DNA from: Linderina pennispora
Taxonomy: Eukaryota; Kickxellomycota; Kickxellomycetes; Kickxellales; Kickxellaceae
DNA length: 19,137 nt
Reading direction: 5' to 3'
Assembly (NCBI RefSeq): GCF_002104995.1
Contig: NW_024468440.1
Location: 1-19,137 of the forward strand
Shown here: positions 8,760 through 19,137 of the stretch, one piece after another
How positions within the stretch are numbered: the first letter of the stretch is position 1
Layout of the letters: every line of letters starts with the position of its first letter
The notes under the pieces: generated by a model
The model's input: the letters and a program-made list of their open reading frames with translations, nothing else
Told to the model about the DNA's origin: nothing
The model's database searches: none
Translations under genes and position numbers: made by a program

Positions 8760-11105
8760 ATGTGCCACTTTTATGACGAGCCGTCTTTTGGATTCCGTCA
8801 CAGATACATTTTTTCCCTCTTGTTCCAATTATTTGACACGCATTTCTCGACACAATCGTACTGCAGCATGTGGGCTACAAAGAGACCCGGGCCACTAGCA
8901 ACTGGTCCTCAGAAGAAGCTTATACTCCAAGGGCTGAAGGCGATACCAGCACTGCCAGTGGCATTCAAAGACGAGACATGGGTTCGACTACAGAGTGCAA
9001 TACGCGCAATTCAGGCCAGCAAACCTACAGCCCAAGGGTTTGAGGAGCTGTACCGGGACTGCGAGAACATGTGCCTGCACAAATTCGGCAGCGAGCTATA
9101 CGCAAACCTGCAAGGTGAATGTCTCCTGTATGCGCGCACGCAATTGTCGGAAATCAATAAGGAGCAGGACGAGACAGAGAACGGCACAGTGCTGACGGCA
9201 ACCCGGCAATTCTGGACGCAGTACACGCAGCAGCTGGCAGTCATACGGTGCGTGTTTCTGTATCTGGACCGCACGTACGTGCTACAGACGGCCAACACGC
9301 CGTCGCTGTGGGCTATGGGTCTGGGGGTGGTGCGGCAGTGCCTGGAGGACTCGGGGATGGCGGTGCGTCTGGCGCGTTTGATTGTGCAAGAGATTGCGCG
9401 TGAACGCGATGGCGCGACAGTTGACCGCGCGATGTTGCGTGTGCTGACACAAATGCTGGTCGACCTCAATTTGTACTCGCAGTATCTGGTGCCAAGGCTC
9501 ATTGAGGCTACGCGCGAGCACTATGAGCGCGAGAGCCGCCGGATGGTTGGCAGACTGGTGCCCGTGCAGCCTGCAGGCGCACAGAACCAGATGGACGTGC
9601 CGCTGTACCTGGATCATGTAAAGCGCCGGCTGGCAGAGGAGACAGATCGCACAGCTCAGTACCTGAGCGCCAGCACCAAGAGCACACTGCTGGCAACGGC
9701 CGTGGGCGAACTGATCGAAAAACACACAGACCACCTGCTGGCCACAAGCTTTGACGATATGCTGGCGCAGGATTGCGTAGCCGATCTGGGCAACCTTTAC
9801 ACGCTGCTGGAGTCGGTGGCTCGGCTGGACACGCTCAAGCGACACTGGGCCGGGTACATCAAAAGGACAGGCATGGCGCTGGTGCAGCAGCCAGACTTGG
9901 ACGTGGCTTTGGTCACCGAGCTGCTGGCACTGAAGCAGCGCCTGGACAACGTGCTTGCGCAGTCGTTTGCTGGTAGCGAGTCCCTGGCACATGCGCTGCG
10001 TGAGGCCTTCGAGGAGTTCATCAATGCGCGACGCAACAGGCCGACGCAGCTGATAGCCAAGTTTGTCGATCAGTGCATGCGTACCGGCAGCCGGATGGCG
10101 CCTGACCAGGCCCTGGATGCACTGCTGGACCGGGTCATGGTGCTGTTCCGGTTCATCCAGGGCAAGGACATGTTCGAGGCCTTCTACAAGCGTGACCTGG
10201 CCAAGCGTCTGTTGACAAACAAGAGCGCGTCGAAGGATGCCGAGCGCGCTATGCTGCAGCGGCTCAAGCAAGAGTGCGGTGCTGGGTTCACAAACAAGCT
10301 CGAGGGCATGTTCCGCGACATCGAGGCGTCGGAGGACTTGGCGGGCAAGTTTGCCAGCAGTGCGTCGGCAGCAGGCATCGGCACCATGTCGTTCCATGCC
10401 AGCATTCTGGCCCACGCATTCTGGCCCACCTACGAGCCCATGGATCTTGTCGTGCCCAAGGCTGCCGAGGAAGCGCAGAATGCGTTCACCGAGTTCTATG
10501 GCGAGACGCACCAGGGGCGCAACCTGCAATGGCAGCCGATGCTGGGCACATGTCTGCTCAAAGTTGAATTCGACGAGGGCCCCAAGGAGCTAGCGCTCTC
10601 GGTGGTGCAGGGCACAGTGCTGTGTCTGTTCGGCGAAGCCGACGAGCTGTCGTATACCGAGATCCAGCAGAACACCAGTCTGGACGATGCCACGCTGCAG
10701 CGCACACTGCAGTCGCTGGCCTGTGGCAAGACGCGTGTCCTCACCAAAGAGCCAAAGGGGAAGAACGTAGACAGCACAGACAGGTTTATCTTCAACAAGG
10801 CGTTTTCCAGTCCGCAGGCTCGCATCAAGATCAGCCAGATCCAGACCAAGGGAGCCGAGAAGGAGACCAAGGATACCGAGGAGAGGGTCCAGTTTGACCG
10901 CATGTACAAGGTCGACGCTGCGATCGTACGCATCATGAAGGCGCGCCGCACGCTGAGCTACACCGACCTGCTGACCGAGATCATGGCTCAGCTCAAGTTC
11001 AACGCATCGGCCACCGAACTCAAGAAGCGCATCGACTCGCTGCTTGAGCGCGAGTTCCTGGAGCGTGACGACAACGACCAGTCGGTCTACAAGTATGTGG
11101 CATAA
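8760..11105 (+). CDS. CUL4: Cullin-4, scaffold of CRL4 ubiquitin ligases
   Basis: Cullin-4 holds the adaptor DDB1 at its N-terminal repeats and the RING protein RBX1 at its C-terminus, building nuclear ubiquitin ligases for DNA repair, replication and chromatin control. The 781-codon frame is intact and intron-free. The family-typical start of the body, QKKLILQGL, follows residue 50, and helical cullin repeats run to about 400. FLYLDRTYVLQ is a strong CUL4-type block. The cullin homology core includes FRFIQGKDMFEAFYKRDLAK (from about 463), SASKDAERAMLQRL and KLEGMFRDIE. LQSLACGKTRVL and the winged-helix region follow. The neddylation site is IVRIMK with Lys727, and the protein ends in YKYVA as cullins do. 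The first 36 residues look unlike cullin sequence. Met37 at 8868 (MWATKRPG) is the more likely start, giving 745 residues. Third positions are G/C-rich and there is no sign of damage. Confidence 0.95.
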   Translation: MCHFYDEPSFGFRHRYIFSLLFQLFDTHFSTQSYCSMWATKRPGPLATGPQKKLILQGLKAIPALPVAFKDETWVRLQSAIRAIQASKPTAQGFEELYRDCENMCLHKFGSELYANLQGECLLYARTQLSEINKEQDETENGTVLTATRQFWTQYTQQLAVIRCVFLYLDRTYVLQTANTPSLWAMGLGVVRQCLEDSGMAVRLARLIVQEIARERDGATVDRAMLRVLTQMLVDLNLYSQYLVPRLIEATREHYERESRRMVGRLVPVQPAGAQNQMDVPLYLDHVKRRLAEETDRTAQYLSASTKSTLLATAVGELIEKHTDHLLATSFDDMLAQDCVADLGNLYTLLESVARLDTLKRHWAGYIKRTGMALVQQPDLDVALVTELLALKQRLDNVLAQSFAGSESLAHALREAFEEFINARRNRPTQLIAKFVDQCMRTGSRMAPDQALDALLDRVMVLFRFIQGKDMFEAFYKRDLAKRLLTNKSASKDAERAMLQRLKQECGAGFTNKLEGMFRDIEASEDLAGKFASSASAAGIGTMSFHASILAHAFWPTYEPMDLVVPKAAEEAQNAFTEFYGETHQGRNLQWQPMLGTCLLKVEFDEGPKELALSVVQGTVLCLFGEADELSYTEIQQNTSLDDATLQRTLQSLACGKTRVLTKEPKGKNVDSTDRFIFNKAFSSPQARIKISQIQTKGAEKETKDTEERVQFDRMYKVDAAIVRIMKARRTLSYTDLLTEIMAQLKFNASATELKKRIDSLLEREFLERDDNDQSVYKYVA

Positions 11106-11156
11106 ATGCCTAATATAATTAACCTCTTGCACCTATCAATTCACAAAATGAAGCAG

Positions 11157-13754
11157 CTAGTCGGTTGCCGGACAGCCCTGGGCGAAGATGTTATGTACGG
11201 CTTCAGTGATCTCGGGCAGCGAGGACCCTGTTGCAGCTGGGTTGTCCTGCTCTGGCTCCTTGCCCTTGCCAGCGTCGTTGACGAGCGGTGTGGTTTCGGT
11301 AGTGTCGGGTGTCACTGACTCCTTGTCCTCGTCCCAGTCGAATGAGATCAGCTGCACCTCCTTCTTGCCATCGCCACCGCTAGCGCTGCTGCTAGGCTGC
11401 AGGGAGCCGCCATCTCGCCCCTCGACATCCTGGGACGCTGCCTTGACAAACACAGCCAGCCCGTGCTCCCTGCGCTTCTGCTCGACAACAGCGACGCGAT
11501 GCCGCACAATGTAGAAGCAGGTTTCGGCGCCCTTGAGAGCGTCATTCAGGTCAATGGTCTCGCTCAGATCCTGCACGTACTTGAGAATATCCTCGGGCGA
11601 CTCTAGATGATCCATGATGACATCGGCATGGCGCTGCAGCACAGCCAGGGCAACGAACAGAACGAAGCGGTCGGTCAGGTAGTCCGTCCACAGCACCTCC
11701 CACAGACGCAGCACATCCTCGAAGCTGAACTCGCGCTTGAACCAAATCAGTAGCCAGCGGTAGCAGCAGAACATGTTCTCCGCGTCGTACTTTGCCAGGT
11801 GTTTGTGCAGCGGCGGGTTGGCGATCTCCACCAGCCGCGATATCGTGGTGAGCTCGTCTTGCATGCCGCTCTGGTCGCGCAGAAAGTGCGGGCGCATGCG
11901 CTGCATAAAGTGGGTGAACGCCCAGAAGGTCGTCGGCTCGTCCTGGAATACCGAATAAATCGGCGCCAGCAGATCCGACATGCCCTGCACGTAGCCAAGC
12001 TCTGCCTCGTCGTAGTAGTGGAACGTCATCAGAATATCCTTCATCTGCTCCAGACTGGCGCTGGATCCAGGTAGACCGGTCTCGGCCAGATTCGACTCGT
12101 CGTTGCCACCAAACGTCGAGTCCGTGGCGAACAGCGGCAGGGCACGGTCGGTGCGAAGGACATCCTTCTCGATACGGCTCTGCTGCTCGATATAGTCCTC
12201 GCCGTTCTTCAGCTGTGGGTCGCTCAGCCATTTGTCTTTCAGAATCCAGTACTGGTCAGCATTAGCCTTGTCGATGCTGGTGCGTTCCGCTTCAGTGCTC
12301 GACCAGGGGTGGATCTTCAGCAGGTACTTCCAGACCACAGGCCGGATATCCTCCTCGACGCCACCCGCAAAAATTGCGCGCCGCACAGTATCCGGGTCGG
12401 CCACCAGTCGACGCTCAGGGTTCGAAGAACCACCCTCAGCTGCCTCAAAGAAGCCAAACCACTGCTCCGCCGACAGCGCCGGCCTGGTGCGGATCGGTGC
12501 AGGAAGATTGGCAGTCTTGTCGGTGCTGACCACCTGGAAGCGGCCCAGGTCGCCCGACTCGGCCACCCACTCCTCCCAGATGCTGTGCGGCTGCATGTCT
12601 GTGCTAGCGCCACCCGCAGCCTTCTGCGACTCGCGTTGGCCATCCTCATGTTGCTGCTGGATTATGTGCTGTGCTGCCCACTTTGCGAGATAGATTCGAG
12701 CGCCTTCGTACTCCTTGGCCAGGCTGCCGGCTGCGCTAGCTCTGTCTCCGCCCAGTGACGGCGGCATGTAAGGAAGCACCTGGCGCGCCACCGGCGTCTC
12801 GACCAGGGAAGTAGCGGCGTCACGCACAGTGCGGGTAATACGCGCGAACCGCTCCAGGATACCCCACTGCAGCTCCTTAACTTGGCCCATCAGCGGATCC
12901 ATGTTTCCATGCAATACCGAGTCCAACACGTCGGGCGTGCTACTGCCGCGCTCTTGCGACGCATCTCCGTGCGCTGCAGTCCGAGCTTCCGATGTCTGTC
13001 CTCCGTCAGCAGTAACATTACTGTCGGTAGACCGTCTGGGAAGCACGCCTGAGGCACTGGGCGACGTTGCCGTGCTGAGCGTCACATGTGGCGACTTGGA
13101 CTGCCGCATAATGTACAGATTCGGGTCGCTTGGCGCCCGTGCAATATCGATGGCGTGTGCCAGCCATACCAGTAGCTCGTCGCCGCCCCAGTGCCGCGTC
13201 ATGCCAAGCAGCGTGCTAGCACTCTCGTCGTCATGGAACCAAAGCGGCGCCAGCGAGCTGCCGTCACGCAGATTAAGTATCACTGACCCGTACCACTGTG
13301 TCAGCGACGGCGGGTGGATCAAAAGCGAGGCAAGCTCGCCAACAGGCTTGCAAAAGGCGTAGCTGGAGATTGACGTCATCTGCGGCCCTTGGCTCAGTGG
13401 GCCAGTTGATACCAGCACAGCGCTGTCGTCGTCCGACATCATGCTCAGAGATACGGGCTCGACAGGGTCCTTGGCTGTGGGTGCAAAGTTCGGGCACAGC
13501 TCAACTTGCACGTAGCTCTCGCGGTCGTGCTCGCTCAGCAGGGCTTCAGGTGTCCATGCAATGTAGTACTGGCTGTCGGGTCCTTGTACGATGCAGACGA
13601 ATCCAGACACGCGGTCTTTCTTGTGCGCTGACCGGTAGATATATACTTTGCTCTTGGCATACACGAGCTGTACGCTCGACACTTCGCCCACGATGCAGTA
13701 GTCCGAGAACTCGGACACCGTCAGGGTCTTGTCTTCGACTGGTCCTCCACCCAT
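11157..13754 (-). CDS. GYP7: Rab GTPase-activating protein, Gyp7/TBC1D15 type
   Basis: The protein should stimulate GTP hydrolysis by Rab7/Ypt7-class GTPases and so limit late endosome and vacuole fusion. It is an intact 865-residue frame. Residues 1-220 form the Rab-binding (DUF3548-like) region, including HWGGDELLVWLAHAIDIARA and DPNLYIMRQS, which resemble the same region of TBC1D15. A low-complexity Ser/Thr/Gly linker spans about 222-275. The TBC domain covers about 460-760: RPVVWKYLL (471-479), the arginine-finger motif IEKDVLR (Ile528, Asp531, Arg534) and the glutamine-finger motif YVQGMSD (Gln590). WFKREF and LRLWEVLWTDYL follow. Both catalytic fingers are present, so activity is expected. 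The tail (about 800-865) is acidic, with FDWDEDKE. The ATG at 13754 sits in a good context (purine three bases before it, G after it). It is convergent with cullin-4, with 51 bp between the stops. Confidence 0.93.
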   Translation of the reverse strand: MGGGPVEDKTLTVSEFSDYCIVGEVSSVQLVYAKSKVYIYRSAHKKDRVSGFVCIVQGPDSQYYIAWTPEALLSEHDRESYVQVELCPNFAPTAKDPVEPVSLSMMSDDDSAVLVSTGPLSQGPQMTSISSYAFCKPVGELASLLIHPPSLTQWYGSVILNLRDGSSLAPLWFHDDESASTLLGMTRHWGGDELLVWLAHAIDIARAPSDPNLYIMRQSKSPHVTLSTATSPSASGVLPRRSTDSNVTADGGQTSEARTAAHGDASQERGSSTPDVLDSVLHGNMDPLMGQVKELQWGILERFARITRTVRDAATSLVETPVARQVLPYMPPSLGGDRASAAGSLAKEYEGARIYLAKWAAQHIIQQQHEDGQRESQKAAGGASTDMQPHSIWEEWVAESGDLGRFQVVSTDKTANLPAPIRTRPALSAEQWFGFFEAAEGGSSNPERRLVADPDTVRRAIFAGGVEEDIRPVVWKYLLKIHPWSSTEAERTSIDKANADQYWILKDKWLSDPQLKNGEDYIEQQSRIEKDVLRTDRALPLFATDSTFGGNDESNLAETGLPGSSASLEQMKDILMTFHYYDEAELGYVQGMSDLLAPIYSVFQDEPTTFWAFTHFMQRMRPHFLRDQSGMQDELTTISRLVEIANPPLHKHLAKYDAENMFCCYRWLLIWFKREFSFEDVLRLWEVLWTDYLTDRFVLFVALAVLQRHADVIMDHLESPEDILKYVQDLSETIDLNDALKGAETCFYIVRHRVAVVEQKRREHGLAVFVKAASQDVEGRDGGSLQPSSSASGGDGKKEVQLISFDWDEDKESVTPDTTETTPLVNDAGKGKEPEQDNPAATGSSLPEITEAVHNIFAQGCPATD

Positions 13755-13775
13755 CGTTGGTCTGTTGTATCGGTA

Positions 13776-13810
13776 ATGTGTGTTTTTTTTAAAATAATAA
13801 ATATATCAAC
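13776..13810 (-). promoter_or_regulatory. AT-rich core-promoter-like tract of the Gyp7-type gene
   Basis: Read on the minus strand, a TATATTTATTATTTTAAAA-like tract lies about 25-55 bases before the ATG at 13754, next to a run of eight A residues. It is the only strongly AT-rich stretch in this spacer. A TATA or start-site role is inferred from position and composition only. Confidence 0.35.
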
Positions 13811-13919
13811 ACCTGAATGTGAGGTGGAATGAGGTAAAGAAAAATGCTGGAGAGAGAAAAGTAGCGAAGAGGAGAGCGTGGTGGCCGCAACCGAGCTCAG
13901 AGAGGGCTTAAGAAGTTAA

Positions 13920-13940
13920 TGCCAAGACTGAGTCTTGGCA
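13920..13940. repeat. Perfect 21-bp palindrome (two 10-bp arms, one central base)
   Basis: TGCCAAGACT, a central G, then AGTCTTGGCA form exact inverted arms. The element lies 34 bp past the stop of the ABCC gene and 166 bp before the start of the Gyp7-type gene. It could be a dimeric transcription-factor site or a hairpin in the ABCC 3' untranslated region. A related half-arm, TCTTGG, recurs at 13943-13948. Confidence 0.6.
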
Positions 13941-13956
13941 CATCTTGGTGACAAAT

Positions 13957-13964
13957 CACGTGGG
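13957..13964 (+). promoter_or_regulatory. E-box, CACGTGGG
   Basis: A CACGTG core with GG after it is the high-affinity form for bHLH factors such as Pho4/Cbf1 in yeasts. It lies 17 bp beyond the palindrome and about 190 bp upstream of the Gyp7-type start. A chance occurrence is possible, and no second spacer copy was noticed. Confidence 0.25.
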
Positions 13965-13983
13965 TTGCATATCCATGCATTGC

Positions 13984-18107
<4,124 letters not shown>

Positions 18108-18825
18108 GTGGCTACGTAGATACTCTCCTAAACAACACAAAATATTGTGCTAGCTTCAACATAAAAATGTTGGACCCTGCCAAGGCACTTACATATGACT
18201 CAGTGATATAGTCGAAATGGTGTGGTTCTTGGTAGTGTTTTTGAAGCACTGGATGTTTAGAGCTGTTTAGTAAAAACTACTTTAAATGGTGGAGACAGGC
18301 CATGAGATGAAGATGATCCTGCCCATCGCCTTTTAAAGTGTCAGTTCCAGGGGACTTGAAATCATCAACCGACCACAACCCTGCGGGTACCGCAGCACAA
18401 AAGCTGGCAAGGGAAAGAGAGGGGCAGGCTGCGGATGTACAATGGGATAGTCTCTCGGGCATGTGGTATCCGATTGCTGATGCATTTACTACAATGAGCG
18501 AAGCTATGTGCCTGATATTTGGCGCATGATTTTTGCACTTTGACAGGATGCAACCGCAGCAATCCGCCACAATGGACACCTGCGCAGACCTGCGCAGACT
18601 TGCGTTTCCGGATATAAGCCCCGTTAGGCTATTCTCCGCTACCATTCTATGTCATGCCTGCACCCAAAACATGCTGCATATGGCCTCATTATTGGGTGTG
18701 TATGCGTGAGGCATTCTTGCAGGGGTGAGAGAAAGGCATCCCCGAGCCATCTCCTTTTTCACACTCGGCCTGTTTTCATTTCACCGACGGTTTTACCTAT
18801 TCTGCACACGCACAAGACACTGGAA
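18108..18825. other. Divergent spacer between the ABCC gene and the AAA ATPase gene
   Basis: This must contain the promoters of both divergent genes. Open frames such as 18277-18645 (minus) give no recognisable protein. The only structure seen is a small 10-bp tandem repeat at 18579-18598. I see no RNA gene or mobile-element end. Confidence 0.45.
18579..18598. repeat. Two exact tandem copies of CCTGCGCAGA
   Basis: The unit CCTGCGCAGA occurs twice head to tail, followed by a partial third (CTTGCG). Each unit contains the palindrome TGCGCA. It sits about 230 bp before the AAA ATPase start, so it could be a paired factor site, but a chance duplication is just as likely. Confidence 0.4.
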
Positions 18826-19137
18826 ATGACAGACATGCAGGAGCTGAGAGCTGCGGTCAAGAGCAGAGTGGGCGGGATAGATGGCGCAGTGGACGCGGTG
18901 GTTGATCGATTTGCGGATTATATTCGGCTTGCTGCTGCAGGTGGTGCAGCAGAGATGCCAGCTGGCGTCATATTGAGCGGCATTCCTGGCTGCGGCAAGA
19001 GCAAGCTGGCGCAAGAGTTTGCCAGGGGCACGGGCTGGCATACCTCACCGTGCATTGCCCTGATTTGTTTTCGGCAGATCACGGCAGGAGCGAATCGAAT
19101 CTGCTGACTGCCTTTGCTGCACCGGCTGGTGCCAAGA
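18826..19137 (+). CDS. AAA-family ATPase, N-terminal part, runs off the right edge, frame-broken near 19040
   Basis: The likely start is ATG 18826 (MTDMQELRAA). A longer in-frame start at 18649 adds 59 residues of non-protein-like sequence. The AAA domain begins almost at once: GGIDGAVDAVVDRFADYI (from residue 16), then the Walker A GIPGCGKSK with Lys58 and Ser59. The arrangement resembles one AAA module of the Cdc48/Afg2/Pex1 group, but the Walker B lies beyond the window and the exact member cannot be named. After GTGWH the frame is lost. The next frame gives LTVHCPDLFS and SESNLLTAFAAPAGAK, which fit the strand and helix after the P-loop, so a single-base change near 19037-19042 splits the gene. 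Left uncorrected, the frame would end at 19107. Confidence 0.7.

Noticed and set aside
9282-10529. 415-residue minus-strand open frame inside cullin-4.
   Set aside because: It is a shadow of the G/C-biased cullin-4 codons with no recognisable motif. The plus frame is a clear cullin.
11551-12231. 226-residue minus-strand frame inside the Gyp7-type gene.
   Set aside because: It is an alternative frame of the TBC-domain coding sequence, with composition typical of a GC-rich shadow frame.

Overview
The window looks like nuclear DNA of an early-diverging fungus, most likely Kickxellomycotina (Coemansia and relatives). This is an inference. It rests on long intron-free genes (three frames of 1.9, 2.3 and 2.6 kb with no need for splicing), typical eukaryotic housekeeping genes (GPI-anchor synthesis, cullin-4, a Gyp7-type Rab GAP, an ABCC transporter), and two decayed copies of an F-box/leucine-rich-like family resembling those multiplied in Coemansia genomes. 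There is no operon logic. Genes sit on both strands with their own spacers.

Layout. 1-1458 (-): 5' part of the GPI ethanolamine-phosphate transferase LAS21/PIG-G, running off the left edge, with frame breaks only in its last ~330 bp. 1459-2244: spacer. 2245-3961 (-) and 4144-5191 (-): two tandem, frame-broken members of one F-box/LRR-like family. 5192-6051: spacer with one unexplained open frame. 6052-7908 (+): intact oxalate/formate-antiporter-type MFS transporter. 7909-8759: spacer. 8760-11105 (+): intact cullin-4, whose true start is probably 8868. 11157-13754 (-): intact Gyp7/TBC1D15-type Rab GAP, convergent with cullin-4 and only 51 bp from it. 13755-13983: short spacer with an AT-rich promoter-like tract, a perfect 21-bp palindrome and a CACGTGGG site. 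13984 to about 18107 (-): a full ABCC (MRP-type) transporter split over a dozen or more frame changes. About 18108-18825: divergent spacer. 18826-19137 (+): start of an AAA ATPase, frame-broken near 19040 and cut by the right edge.

The main anomaly is the distribution of indels. The central 7.7 kb (6052-13754) carries three clean genes, while the ABCC gene, both F-box-like copies, the 3' part of LAS21 and the AAA gene contain many single-base frame changes with their protein motifs preserved. In the ABCC gene this pattern fits local consensus errors better than long neutral decay, but a real pseudogene cannot be excluded from sequence alone. I see no convincing undescribed multi-gene system. 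The gene set reads as ordinary housekeeping and transport genes plus lineage-specific family remnants.
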